This document shows positions 42,442-51,409 of a stretch of 64,000 nt of DNA, one piece after another. The notes under the pieces were generated by a model, which was not told the origin of the DNA, did not search any database, and saw only the letters and a program-made list of their open reading frames with translations. Source of the DNA: JARRQJ01 sp963761035. GTDB lineage: Bacteria > Pseudomonadota > Gammaproteobacteria > DRLM01. The stretch lies in assembly GCA_963761035.1 (NCBI GenBank), contig CAVXFH010000002.1, positions 2,790,001-2,854,000 of the forward strand, written 5' to 3'. Every line of letters starts with the position of its first letter. Position 1 is the first letter of the stretch. The position numbers and the translations under genes are program-made.

Positions 42442-43429
42442 CTATCACCAAGGCCACCTTGCCCAGCATGCCGCCGGCCTCGAGGAGGCGATGGGCTTCG
42501 GCTGCTTTACGTAGGGGAAAGGTTTTGCTTAAACGGATGCGCAGCTCGCCGTCGTCGATCAAGATCGCACAGCGGCGCAGGATTTCCGCTTGATGTTGTT
42601 GCGCGGCCGCGATGCCGCGGATCATGGGGGTCAGCATCAATTCAAAGCCCACGCGCAGATTGCGCAGACGCGCCTCCTTCCAATCCATATCGTTATCCGG
42701 CTGGAGCAGGGTAACCAGATCGCCATAGTGTCTTACGCAGTACACGCTGCGCTTGAAGGTTTCACCGCCCACGGTGTCCACGGCGAGGTCCACGCCGCCG
42801 CCGCTCCAGGCGTTTACTGCGGCGACGAAGTCCTTGCTTCGATAATCGACGATGTGATCGACCCTCAGTTCATGCATGTAGCGCTCCTTGGCGTCGCCGG
42901 ACACGGTGGTACATACCTTGGCGCCGTGCAAGCGGGCAAGCTGGATGGCGACGTGGCCGACGCCGCCGGCGCCGGCATGGATCAAAACCTTCCGGTCCGT
43001 GCGCAGACGCCCTCGATCATGCAACGCCTCCCAGGCGGTTATCGTCACCAAGGGGACGGCTGCGGCCTCGGCAAAACTCAGACTGGCGGGTTTGCGTGCG
43101 GCGAAGCGCTCGTCGATTACCGTGTATTCGGCGTAGGAGCCGGCTTGCGCGCCGATACCGCCGTTGCAGAAGTAGACGGCGTCGCCGGGTTTGAATATTT
43201 GCGCATCGGGACCCGCCGCCGCCACGATACCGGCGCCGTCGCAGCCCAGGATAGCGGGGAGCCGTTCCGGGAAATAGGTGCCGCGTGCCCGCAGTTTGGT
43301 ATCCAGGGGGTTGACCCCGGCGGCCTTGAGTCTTACCAGCAGCTCTCGTCCCCGGTAATCGGGTAGGGGGATATCGCGTATTTGCAGGACGTCGGGATTA
43401 CCCGCCGCCGTCATCACGATGGCTTTCAT
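42434..43429 (-). CDS. Zinc-type alcohol dehydrogenase / quinone oxidoreductase family protein
   Basis: 331 residues, medium-chain dehydrogenase. The N-terminal GroES-like half contains LKAAGVNPLDTK and LGCDGAGIV; the Rossmann half has IHAGAGGVGHVAIQLA. The zinc-ligand cysteines of true alcohol dehydrogenases are missing, which favours an NADPH-dependent quinone or enone reductase. It is divergent from the CYTH gene and transcribed with the cyclotransferase. Confidence 0.87.
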   Translation of the reverse strand: MKAIVMTAAGNPDVLQIRDIPLPDYRGRELLVRLKAAGVNPLDTKLRARGTYFPERLPAILGCDGAGIVAAAGPDAQIFKPGDAVYFCNGGIGAQAGSYAEYTVIDERFAARKPASLSFAEAAAVPLVTITAWEALHDRGRLRTDRKVLIHAGAGGVGHVAIQLARLHGAKVCTTVSGDAKERYMHELRVDHIVDYRSKDFVAAVNAWSGGGVDLAVDTVGGETFKRSVYCVRHYGDLVTLLQPDNDMDWKEARLRNLRVGFELMLTPMIRGIAAAQQHQAEILRRCAILIDDGELRIRLSKTFPLRKAAEAHRLLEAGGMLGKVALVIDE

Positions 43430-43508
43430 TGCGTCCTCCGCTCATGGGATGATAGCCGTTTATCCGACGTAAAAAGCATACACAATAGAACGGTAAAGGT
43501 GTGAGTAC

Positions 43509-43982
43509 ATGGCAACGGAGATCGAACGCAAGTTTTTAGTGAACGACGCCGGCTGGCGGCGCCAGGCCGGCGAGGGAATGCGCCTGCGCCAGGGTTATCT
43601 GGCCGGCGGCAAGGATAGTTCCATTCGCGTCCGCAGCGGCGGCGGTATGGCCCATTTGAATATCAAGAGCGCGACCTTAGGGGTGTCGCGGCGCGAATAT
43701 GATTATCCCATTCCAATGAGCGACGCCGAGGAGCTGCTGAACCATTTGTGTGAACGGCCGTTGATTGAGAAGACCCGTTATCATGTTGAACACGCCGGCC
43801 ATACCTGGGAAGTGGACATTTTCGAGGGCGACAATGCCGGCCTGGTGGTGGCCGAAATCGAACTGCAACGCGAGGATGAGGTCTTTGCCCGGCCGCCGTG
43901 GTTAGGTGCGGAAGTCTCTCACGACCCCCGCTATTACAATGTGAGTCTGGTCAGACATCCTTACAAAGAGTGGAAGGATTGA
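43509..43982 (+). CDS. CYTH-domain protein (inorganic triphosphatase-like)
   Basis: 157 residues, a single CYTH tunnel fold. The signature ExExK is in EIERKFLV (residues 4-11), and further basic and acidic tunnel residues appear in LRQGYL, SIRVRSG and VAEIELQ. Short bacterial CYTH proteins usually hydrolyse inorganic triphosphate. Its TGA overlaps the TTG start of the next gene. Confidence 0.87.
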   Translation: MATEIERKFLVNDAGWRRQAGEGMRLRQGYLAGGKDSSIRVRSGGGMAHLNIKSATLGVSRREYDYPIPMSDAEELLNHLCERPLIEKTRYHVEHAGHTWEVDIFEGDNAGLVVAEIELQREDEVFARPPWLGAEVSHDPRYYNVSLVRHPYKEWKD

Positions 43983-45496
43983 ATACCCCGAAACTCAAGC
44001 ATCATTTCCTCAAGACCGTCGCCGCGGCCGGCGGGTTGCTGTTGGCGTCGCTGCTCGCCGCGTGCGGATCCCACGCGCACCCGGCCCTGCGTTTCGGTTT
44101 GGCCAGCGCGCCGGTCACCCTTGATCCCCGTTTCGCCACCGATGCCGCTTCGTCGCGTATCGATCGTCTGCTCTATCGACAATTGGTGGATTTCGACGAC
44201 AGTTTGCGGCCGGTACCCGACCTGGCGGACTGGCGGCAACTGACGCCGAACCATTACCGCTTCGTCCTGGGCAAGGCCGGACGCCGCTTTCACGACGGCA
44301 CGCCCCTCACGGCGCGGGACGTAAAGGCCACTTATGATTTCATTCTCGATCCGGCCAAGGCATCGCCTCATCGCGCCGGTCTGGCCACGATACGCGATAT
44401 CGTAGTCGTGGATGACGATACCGTGGATTTCTATCTGACCGAACCCGATCCGCTGTTCCCCGGACGCTTGGTGATCGGTATCCTGCCGGCGGCGCAAATC
44501 GCCGCGGGACGAGCCTTCAACATTCACCCTTTGGGCAGCGGACCCTTCGCCATAGTGGCCTGGCCCGAACCGGGGCTCCTGCGATTGCGCCGCGAAGTCG
44601 ATGGCCAGTTATTCGAATTCGTGACGGTGCGCGATCCGACGGTGCGTATCCTCAAGTTGCAGCGCGGCGAGTTGGATATGGTGCAAAACGATTTGCCGCC
44701 GGAAATGATCCGCTATGCCGCCGCGCGCCCGGAATTGCAGGTCATGAAGGGCCGGGGCTCCAATTTCACTTATCTGGGGTTCAACATGCAGGACCCGGTG
44801 ACGGGACAGCATGCGGTGCGCCAGGCCATCGCCTACGCCCTGGATCGCGAAGCGATTATCCATTATGTGTTGGGCGATGCCGCCCGGCCCGCCAGCGCCT
44901 TGCTGCCCCCCGATCATTGGGCGGGTAATCCCGACATCCCGCAATATCCGTACGATCCGGTCCGCGCCCGTGCCTTGCTCGCGGCGGCAGGTTATGGCGC
45001 AAAGGGACCGCGCATCGTCTACAAGACTTCCAACGATCCTTTCCGCATCCGTCTCGCCACCATCATTCAACAGCAATTGGCGGAGGTCGGTATCGATGTG
45101 GAACTGCGCAGTTATGATTGGGGGACGTTTTACGGCGACATCAAGACCGGACGTTTTCAGATGTACAGTTTGTCCTGGGTGGGAATCAAGATGCCGGACA
45201 TTTTCCGCTATGCCTTTTACAGCAAGGCGGTGCCGCCGGCAGGGGCCAATCGCGGCCATTTCGCCAGTGCGGCGGCGGATAGGCTGATCGATGCCGCGCA
45301 AACGGTCACGGATCCCGCCGAGGAGGCGGATTACTATCGGAAACTGCAGCTGTATTTGTGGGAACAGTTGCCTTATGTGCCGCTCTGGTACGAAGATCAC
45401 GTCTTCGTGGCGCGGCGCGATGTCCAGGGCTATACGCTGGCCAAGGATGGCAACTATGATGGTTTGGTGAATGTGCGGTTGAAGGCTGCTCGCTGA
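43979..45496 (+). CDS. Peptide ABC transporter substrate-binding lipoprotein
   Basis: 505 residues, SBP family 5. A lipoprotein signal peptide ends in LLAAC (Cys about residue 29). DPRFATDAASSRIDRLLYRQL and GTPLTARDVKATYDFI are typical of peptide-binding proteins. The start is TTG at 43979, overlapping the CYTH stop, with GGAAGGA abutting it; in-frame codons further upstream would delay the signal peptide. The matching permeases lie downstream, after an L,D-transpeptidase gene. Confidence 0.9.
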   Translation: MNTPKLKHHFLKTVAAAGGLLLASLLAACGSHAHPALRFGLASAPVTLDPRFATDAASSRIDRLLYRQLVDFDDSLRPVPDLADWRQLTPNHYRFVLGKAGRRFHDGTPLTARDVKATYDFILDPAKASPHRAGLATIRDIVVVDDDTVDFYLTEPDPLFPGRLVIGILPAAQIAAGRAFNIHPLGSGPFAIVAWPEPGLLRLRREVDGQLFEFVTVRDPTVRILKLQRGELDMVQNDLPPEMIRYAAARPELQVMKGRGSNFTYLGFNMQDPVTGQHAVRQAIAYALDREAIIHYVLGDAARPASALLPPDHWAGNPDIPQYPYDPVRARALLAAAGYGAKGPRIVYKTSNDPFRIRLATIIQQQLAEVGIDVELRSYDWGTFYGDIKTGRFQMYSLSWVGIKMPDIFRYAFYSKAVPPAGANRGHFASAAADRLIDAAQTVTDPAEEADYYRKLQLYLWEQLPYVPLWYEDHVFVARRDVQGYTLAKDGNYDGLVNVRLKAAR

Positions 45497-45510
45497 GAAA
45501 AAGATGATTC

Positions 45511-46002
45511 ATGCCCGCTGCGGATAAAAAAATAGAGATTGCTCTCTCCTTACAGCGTCTGCGCCTCTACGAAGACGGTCGGACGGCGATGGACGTGGCG
45601 GTTTCCACCGCCAAGAACGGTCCGGGTGAACGGTACGGCAGCGAGTGCACGCCGCGCGGCGTCCACGTCGTACGCGCCAAGATCGGTATGGGCAGTCCGT
45701 CCGGTGCGGTGTTTGTAGGGCGCCGTCCCACCGGTGAATTGTATTCGAGCGAACTCGGCGCGCGTTACCCGGGGCGGGATTGGATATTGACCCGCATCTT
45801 GTGGCTGAGCGGCGTGGAGCCCGGGCGCAATCGTTTGGGTAAAGTGGATACCATGCGCCGTTACATTTATATTCATGGCACGCCCGAACATGTGACGCTG
45901 GGTATACCGGGTTCCCGCGGCTGCGTGCGCATGCGCAATCGGGATGTCATTGACCTGTTCGAGCGCGTGCCGGCGGGTACGCGCGTCGAGATCATAGAAT
46001 AA
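45511..46002 (+). CDS. L,D-transpeptidase (YkuD domain) without a visible signal peptide
   Basis: 163 residues. The YkuD catalytic region is complete: IYIHGTP, then the active-site SRGCVRM (Cys about residue 137). Such enzymes crosslink peptidoglycan or attach lipoprotein and normally act in the periplasm, but the N-terminus here (MPAADKKIEIALSLQ) has no hydrophobic export signal. Either it is cytoplasmic with a different role, or the true start lies elsewhere; no suitable upstream extension was seen because the gap to the previous stop is 14 bases. Confidence 0.85.
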   Translation: MPAADKKIEIALSLQRLRLYEDGRTAMDVAVSTAKNGPGERYGSECTPRGVHVVRAKIGMGSPSGAVFVGRRPTGELYSSELGARYPGRDWILTRILWLSGVEPGRNRLGKVDTMRRYIYIHGTPEHVTLGIPGSRGCVRMRNRDVIDLFERVPAGTRVEIIE

Positions 46003-46025
46003 ATACATGGGCATTATTAACACGC

Positions 46026-46124
46026 TCCCTCACCCTCTTTCCCTCTACCCTAAAGGGCATAAATCCCGGAGGGAGAGGGAGAAAAAGCTCTTCTCTCCCT
46101 GGGAGAAGGGTTGGGATGAGGGGG
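46026..46124. repeat. Compound palindromic element, copy 4
   Basis: Two adjoining units: CCCTCACCCTCTTTCCCTCT ... GGAGGGAGAGGGAG (46026-46081) and TTCTCTCCCTGGGAGAAGGG with TTGGGATGAGGGGG (46091-46124). It fills most of the 161-bp gap between the transpeptidase and oppB-like genes. Confidence 0.75.
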
Positions 46125-46163
46125 CATGGAAGTATCGATCACATTAAGGAATGAGTTGACCTC

Positions 46164-47093
46164 ATGCCGGTATTCATCCTGTCACGACTCCTCAGCGCGG
46201 CCCTGGTGTTGCTGGGCGTGAGCTGCCTGGTGTTTCTTTTGATCCATTTGGTGCCCGGCGATCCGGTGGAGGTGATGCTGGGCGAGTCGGCGCAACCCGC
46301 CGACCGCGAGGCCTTGCGTCATGCCTTGGGCCTGGATCAATCCCTACTCATTCAACTGCTGCATTATTTCCGGGGTTTGCTGCACCTTGACCTCGGCACT
46401 TCCTTGCAATCGCAGCGTCCCGTCGCCGAATTGGTGTGGGAACGCGCGCCCGCCACCGCGGAATTGGCCGCCGCCGCCTTGGCGGTGGCGATAGTGATCG
46501 CCTTTCCCCTGGGCATTTTAGCGGCGATACGCAAGGACAGTTCTTGGGATTACGGCGCCATGACGGTGTCGATGCTGGGTGTCTCCATTCCTAATTTCTG
46601 GCTGGGACCGGTACTGATCCTGGTCTTTTCATTGTGGTTGGGCTGGTTTCCGGTGAGCGGCCGCGAGGGCGTCGCCTCCATCGTACTGCCCGCCCTGACC
46701 TTGGGTACGGCGCTGGCGGCGGTGCTGTCGCGCATGGTGCGCTCCGCGTTGCTGGAGGTATTGCATGAAGATTATGTGCGCACGGCGCGGGCCAAAGGTT
46801 TGTCGGAGCGGTCAGTGGTGTTGCACCATGCCCTGCGCAACGCCTTGTTGCCGGTGATCACGGTGCTGGGTTTGCAACTGGGGGTGTTGCTGGGCGGTGC
46901 GGTGATCACCGAGATGGTTTTTTCATGGCCGGGCTTGGGGGAGTTGACCATTGAGTCTATTCAGCGCCGCGATTACCCGGTCGTGCAGGCATGCGTATTG
47001 CTGATCAGCGCGTCTTATGTTGTGGTGAACACCCTCACCGATATGGTGTACGGTTGGCTCGACCCGCGGGTAAGGGTGGGGAGAGACGCATGA
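46164..47093 (+). CDS. Peptide ABC transporter permease (OppB/DppB type)
   Basis: 309 residues with six hydrophobic segments. The N-terminus LLSAALVLLGVSCLVFLLIHLVPGDPVEVMLG is the standard DppB/OppB opening, and the cytoplasmic EAA loop is EDYVRTARAKGLSERSV. It forms the membrane channel with the next gene, whose start overlaps its stop (ATGA). Confidence 0.92.
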   Translation: MPVFILSRLLSAALVLLGVSCLVFLLIHLVPGDPVEVMLGESAQPADREALRHALGLDQSLLIQLLHYFRGLLHLDLGTSLQSQRPVAELVWERAPATAELAAAALAVAIVIAFPLGILAAIRKDSSWDYGAMTVSMLGVSIPNFWLGPVLILVFSLWLGWFPVSGREGVASIVLPALTLGTALAAVLSRMVRSALLEVLHEDYVRTARAKGLSERSVVLHHALRNALLPVITVLGLQLGVLLGGAVITEMVFSWPGLGELTIESIQRRDYPVVQACVLLISASYVVVNTLTDMVYGWLDPRVRVGRDA

Positions 47094-47890
47094 TGCGCGT
47101 CGGAATTCCCGCCGGGATTCTCTTGGTGTGGGCCGCGTGCGCCGTGTTGGGGCCGCTATGGGTCGGGGATCCCAATCATATCGAGCTGCAGCGGATACTC
47201 GCCTCGCCCGGACCCCAGGGTTGGCTGGGTTTCGACGATCTGGGCAGGCCGGTATGGCAGCGGCTGGTGGTGGGGGCGCGGACTTCCTTCCTGGTGGCAG
47301 GCATGGTGGTGTCGCTCACCGCCGTGACGGGGGCCTTGATCGGCACCGTCAGCGGTTTCTCGGGCGGATGGATCGATCACCTGGTGGTGCGGATTGTCGA
47401 TATTTTTTTGGCCTTTCCGGGTATTCTACTGGCCATCGCCCTGGCTGGGGTGCTGGGCCCCGGGGTCAACAATGTGGTGATCGCCCTCAGTGTCGTTGGG
47501 TGGGTGGGATTCGCACGATTGTCCCGCGCCCAGGTCTTGTCCCTCAAGCATCGCGAGCATGTTCAGGCGGCCTTGGCGCTGGGGGTGCGGCGCACGCGCA
47601 TCATCGTGCGTCATTTGTTGCCCCTGATCGTCGCGCCCCTGATTGTGGAGGGAACCTTCGCCGTGGCGGGCGCAGTGATCGCCGAGGCCGGGCTGTCGTT
47701 CCTGGGCTTGGGCGTACAGCCGCCGGAGGCCTCCTGGGGCAGCATGATCCGTGACGGCACTCGCTATATGCTGGTAGCCCCTCATCTGGTGCTGGCGCCG
47801 GGCATGGCCTTGATGCTGGTCGTATTGGGGGTGAATCTTATTGGAGATAGGCTTCGTGATTGGCTGGACGTGCGGGGCCGGCCGCGCTGA
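47090..47890 (+). CDS. Peptide ABC transporter permease (OppC/DppC type)
   Basis: 266 residues with about six hydrophobic segments and the EAA loop REHVQAALALGVRRTRII. The start at 47090 overlaps the upstream stop; the frame is open to 46991 but those codons lie inside the partner gene. No ATP-binding subunit is encoded nearby, so the energising ATPases must be elsewhere. Confidence 0.91.
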   Translation: MMRVGIPAGILLVWAACAVLGPLWVGDPNHIELQRILASPGPQGWLGFDDLGRPVWQRLVVGARTSFLVAGMVVSLTAVTGALIGTVSGFSGGWIDHLVVRIVDIFLAFPGILLAIALAGVLGPGVNNVVIALSVVGWVGFARLSRAQVLSLKHREHVQAALALGVRRTRIIVRHLLPLIVAPLIVEGTFAVAGAVIAEAGLSFLGLGVQPPEASWGSMIRDGTRYMLVAPHLVLAPGMALMLVVLGVNLIGDRLRDWLDVRGRPR

Positions 47891-47910
47891 GCGGACGCAG
47901 GAGTCTGACT

Positions 47911-48954
47911 ATGAGTTTAGGACCGCTGATGGTAGGCGTGTCAGGCTTGAGCCTGACGGCGGAGGAGCGTGAACTGCTGCGGCATCCCCTCATCGGCGGT
48001 GTGATTCTGTTTAGCCGCAACTACGATGATCCGGATCAATTGGCGGCCCTGGTGGAAACCATTCACGGCCTAAAAGATCTGCCATTGTTGGTGGCGGTGG
48101 ACCACGAAGGCGGTCGCGTACAGCGTTTTCGCGACGGCTTTATCGCCTTGCCTCCCATGCGGCGGCTGGGGCGGATTTATGACCAAGACCCAAGGCAGGG
48201 AAAATATTTCGCGCAACTCATCGGTTGGCTGATCGCGGCGGAATTGCGCGCGGCGGGTGTCGATTTAAGTTTCGCGCCGGTGTTGGATCTGGATTGCGGA
48301 ACCAGCGAAGTGATCGGCGATCGCGCCTTTCACAGCGATCCCGAGGCCGTGGCGGATCTGGCTCACGCCTTTATGGGGGGCATGGATTCGGCGGGAATGA
48401 TGGCCGTCGGCAAACACTTTCCGGGACACGGCACGGCGGCCGCCGATTCTCATCTGGTGGTGGTCACCGATAATCGTTCGTTCGAAGACATCGCCGCCGC
48501 GGACCTGGTGCCCTTCGAGCGTATGATCCATTTCGGTCTTGCCGCGCTGATGGCGGCCCATGTGGTCTATCCCCGCGTCGACGCCAAGCCCGCCGGTTTT
48601 TCGCGTTTTTGGATGCAGGAGGTGTTGCGGCGGCGTTTGGGATTTCAAGGCGCGATTTTCAGCGACGACTTGGGCATGGCAGGCGCCGCCGCGTCGGGGG
48701 ATATCAGGCAGCGCGCGGAAGCGGCGCTGGACGCGGGGTGCGACATGCTCCTGTCGTGCAATGAATTGGCGGAGACGCCGGCATTGTTGGATCATTTGCA
48801 CGGTTACCGCAATCCCGCCGCGCAATTGCGCCTGGCGCGGCTTCACGGCCGCGGCCGCATGGACCGCGTTCATTTGCGTTTGGAACCGACTTGGCAGGAA
48901 GCCTTGCGCGCGGTGGCCGAATGCGAGCGGCCTGATGAACCGGATTTGGTGTAA
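47911..48954 (+). CDS. nagZ: Beta-N-acetylhexosaminidase
   Basis: 347 residues, GH3 family. AVDHEGGRVQRF and the KHFPGHGTAAADSH loop, which carries the catalytic His and Asp, identify the NagZ group. It removes GlcNAc from anhydro-muropeptides in the cytoplasm during peptidoglycan recycling. The ATG at 47911 gives the normal MSLGPLMVGV start. Placed right after peptide permeases and an L,D-transpeptidase, it suggests a murein-recycling theme for the stretch. Confidence 0.93.
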   Translation: MSLGPLMVGVSGLSLTAEERELLRHPLIGGVILFSRNYDDPDQLAALVETIHGLKDLPLLVAVDHEGGRVQRFRDGFIALPPMRRLGRIYDQDPRQGKYFAQLIGWLIAAELRAAGVDLSFAPVLDLDCGTSEVIGDRAFHSDPEAVADLAHAFMGGMDSAGMMAVGKHFPGHGTAAADSHLVVVTDNRSFEDIAAADLVPFERMIHFGLAALMAAHVVYPRVDAKPAGFSRFWMQEVLRRRLGFQGAIFSDDLGMAGAAASGDIRQRAEAALDAGCDMLLSCNELAETPALLDHLHGYRNPAAQLRLARLHGRGRMDRVHLRLEPTWQEALRAVAECERPDEPDLV

Positions 48955-49001
48955 AATCGCGGCCCATTGGCGAACGGACGAAGAGAAGGGGGCGTGACGC
49001 G

Positions 49002-50120
49002 ATGGCGAGGCGGACGTGGCCGATAGTAACGATGGCGGTGCTGTGCGGGCTTTTTTCCACGGAGATTCTGGCATTCGATGTCTTGCAGCCGCTGCCGGCG
49101 CGGGTTCCGGTTCCCGAAAACAATCCCCAAAACGCCGCCAAGATCGCCCTGGGCAAACAACTTTACTTTGACCGCCGCTTGTCGTTGACCGATACGGTAT
49201 CCTGCAACAGCTGCCACAATGTCATGGCGGGCGGGCAAGACGACAAGCCGGTTTCCACGGGCGCCGCGGGGAAGAGCGGGCAGCGAAACGCGCCGACGGT
49301 ATGGAATGTGGCCTTTCAGACCGTGCTGTATTGGGACGGTCGGGCGCGCAGTCTGGAGGAGCAGTTGCACAGCCATTTCCTCGACGACACGGTGATGGCC
49401 ATGCCCGATGGCGACGCAATACGAAAAAGGCTGGCGCAAATTCCCGGTTACCGCGAGGCGTTCGCCGCGGCCTACGGCACTGATGCATTGCCGAATTTCG
49501 ACACCGCGATTCAGGCCGTCGCCTCATATGTCCGCACCTTGGTGACGCCGGACAGCGACTTCGACCGCTATATCCGCGGCGATAAGCAGGCTTTGTCGCC
49601 GCAGGCCCGGCGCGGCTTGGACCAGTTCCGCGATATTGGTTGCTTGTCGTGCCACTTCGGCGTCAATTTCGCCGGACCGGCGCCGGGGCCGTATCTCAAG
49701 ATGGGCGACGGCTTTTACGAGTTGTTTCCCAATTTTTTGGGCAGCCGCTACGACGATTTGTACAAGCTGGCCGATGATGTCGGTCGTTACACCTTCAGCC
49801 ACGATCCCGGCGAAAAGCACATGTTTCGCCTGCCCACCTTGCGAAATATCGCGCTTACCGCGCCTTATTTTCACAACGGCAGCGTTTCCACGTTGAGCGA
49901 AGCAGTGCGGGTCATGGCGCGCACCGAACTCGATGTGACCCTCGGCGATCAGGAGACGCGAGACATCGTCGCTTTTCTCGACAGCCTCACCGGCCGTTTC
50001 CCGCCCCAAAGCATGCCTCGGCTTCCGCCTGCTCCCGACGATATGGCGTGGCCGTGGCAATATCCCGTAGCGCCTGAGGACGGGGCCCGGTATGAGAACG
50101 TTTCCCCGCATCAGCCCTAA
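49002..50120 (+). CDS. Di-haem cytochrome c peroxidase
   Basis: 372 residues with an N-terminal signal peptide (about 1-24). Two CxxCH haem sites are present: CNSCH (about 68-72) and CLSCH (about 214-218), plus the LPTLRNIALTAPYFHNG segment with a conserved His. It reduces hydrogen peroxide in the periplasm with electrons from cytochrome c; related MauG-type proteins have other substrates. Start ATG 49002. Confidence 0.92.
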   Translation: MARRTWPIVTMAVLCGLFSTEILAFDVLQPLPARVPVPENNPQNAAKIALGKQLYFDRRLSLTDTVSCNSCHNVMAGGQDDKPVSTGAAGKSGQRNAPTVWNVAFQTVLYWDGRARSLEEQLHSHFLDDTVMAMPDGDAIRKRLAQIPGYREAFAAAYGTDALPNFDTAIQAVASYVRTLVTPDSDFDRYIRGDKQALSPQARRGLDQFRDIGCLSCHFGVNFAGPAPGPYLKMGDGFYELFPNFLGSRYDDLYKLADDVGRYTFSHDPGEKHMFRLPTLRNIALTAPYFHNGSVSTLSEAVRVMARTELDVTLGDQETRDIVAFLDSLTGRFPPQSMPRLPPAPDDMAWPWQYPVAPEDGARYENVSPHQP

Positions 50121-50131
50121 AGGATTTTTGA

Positions 50132-50782
50132 ATGAGAATCCCTCCGCGAGCGATCATGGCCGTATTATTTTTGACGATGATCGAAGGCGCCGCTGCGGCC
50201 CAACAGGAAGGATGGTACGGCGGCGCCTCGCTGGGGGTGGGGACCGTGAAGGTTGAGCGCACGGATTGGGATGACGGTACGCTAAGCGGGGTGGCGCTCG
50301 ACAATCGCGGCGTCGCGTACAAGATTATTGCCGCTTATCGTTTTGCGCCGATGTTCAGCCTGGAAGGAAGTTATAACCACTTCGGAGACGCCAAGTTCAG
50401 CGGCGTTGAACCGGGGACGGTTCCCTCGATATGGAAGACGGGTCCGGTGTCGGGCAGGGCCGCGGTGAAAGGGATGACAGTGCAGGCCGTAGGGATGTGG
50501 CCCTTCAAGGAACGCTATGGCTTGTTCGCCAAAGGCGGGCTATTCATGTGGAATACCACCTTAGTGTCCTCTCCTACACTTTCGGGTGGAACACTGGCCT
50601 TGAGCGATGTGTCGATTCAGCATGACAACGGCATCAGCTGGTTGTACGGGGCCGGCGCCGAGGTGCGATTTCGCGGCAGGTGGCATGCGCGTTTGGAGTG
50701 GGAACACAGCACGGTGCGTTTCGCCGGCACCGAGGAGCGGGGCGTGAACATTTCCTCCTTGGGCGTGACGTTCGATTTTTAA
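50132..50782 (+). CDS. Outer-membrane beta-barrel protein (OmpA-like/porin-fold)
   Basis: 216 residues. A signal peptide (about 1-24, ending AAAAQQ) is followed by alternating beta strands such as WYGGASLGVGTVKVER, FSLEGSYNHFG and YGLFAKGGLFMWN. It ends in LGVTFDF, the terminal aromatic strand needed for barrel insertion. The length fits an eight-stranded barrel. Function unknown; it lies 11 bases after the peroxidase gene. Confidence 0.83.
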   Translation: MRIPPRAIMAVLFLTMIEGAAAAQQEGWYGGASLGVGTVKVERTDWDDGTLSGVALDNRGVAYKIIAAYRFAPMFSLEGSYNHFGDAKFSGVEPGTVPSIWKTGPVSGRAAVKGMTVQAVGMWPFKERYGLFAKGGLFMWNTTLVSSPTLSGGTLALSDVSIQHDNGISWLYGAGAEVRFRGRWHARLEWEHSTVRFAGTEERGVNISSLGVTFDF

Positions 50783-50826
50783 CTGCATATAATCGTTCAC
50801 GGATAACTCAAAAAGAAGCCGCCGTT

Positions 50827-51387
50827 ATGACCATCGTCTCTCTGCAAGAAATTCGCGACGTCTATGCCCGTGCCGAGCTCATCTACTCACGGGAGGAAGT
50901 CGAGGCCGCCTATGACCGCATGGCGGCCGCGATTACCAAGAGCCTGGTGGACTGCAATCCCTTGGTGATCTCGGTGATGGTGGGCGGTTCGATCCCGGCG
51001 GGCCAACTTTTGCCTCGTCTCGACTTCCCCCTGCAAGTGGATTATCTCCATGCCACCCGCTATCACGGCACGACCCGGGGCGGCGATCTACATTGGTTGG
51101 TGCGGCCCACTCATTCCTTGCAGGATAGAGCGGTGCTGCTCATCGACGATATCCTCGACGAGGGCGTGACCTTGGCGGCGATCTGCGCGGCCTGTCGCGA
51201 GGAAGGGGCTAGCCAGGTCTATACCGCGGTGTTATTGAATAAACTGCATTCGCGCAAGAGCGGCCTGGAAGCGAATTTCATCGGCCTCGATGTTGAGGAC
51301 CGCTATGTGTTCGGATGCGGAATGGATTACAAGGAGTATTTGCGTAACGTCCCGGGCATTTACGCGATACCGGAAGACAAAAAGTGA
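50827..51387 (+). CDS. Hypoxanthine-guanine phosphoribosyltransferase
   Basis: 186 residues. The PRPP-binding motif is VLLIDDILDEGVTLAAI, and VMVGGSIPAGQLLPRL and LDVEDRYVFGCGMDYKEYLRN are conserved in this family. It salvages hypoxanthine or guanine. The ATG at 50827 is preferred over an open frame back to 50680 inside the barrel gene. It is followed after 22 bases by the methylthioinosine phosphorylase, whose product is hypoxanthine, so the two form a salvage pair. Confidence 0.9.
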   Translation: MTIVSLQEIRDVYARAELIYSREEVEAAYDRMAAAITKSLVDCNPLVISVMVGGSIPAGQLLPRLDFPLQVDYLHATRYHGTTRGGDLHWLVRPTHSLQDRAVLLIDDILDEGVTLAAICAACREEGASQVYTAVLLNKLHSRKSGLEANFIGLDVEDRYVFGCGMDYKEYLRNVPGIYAIPEDKK

Positions 51388-51409
51388 GCTTACATAAAAA
51401 GGGACAGTC

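Noticed and set aside
42590..43366. Plus-strand frame (258 codons) opposite the quinone oxidoreductase
   Set aside because: The minus-strand dehydrogenase motifs are complete; the plus frame has none.
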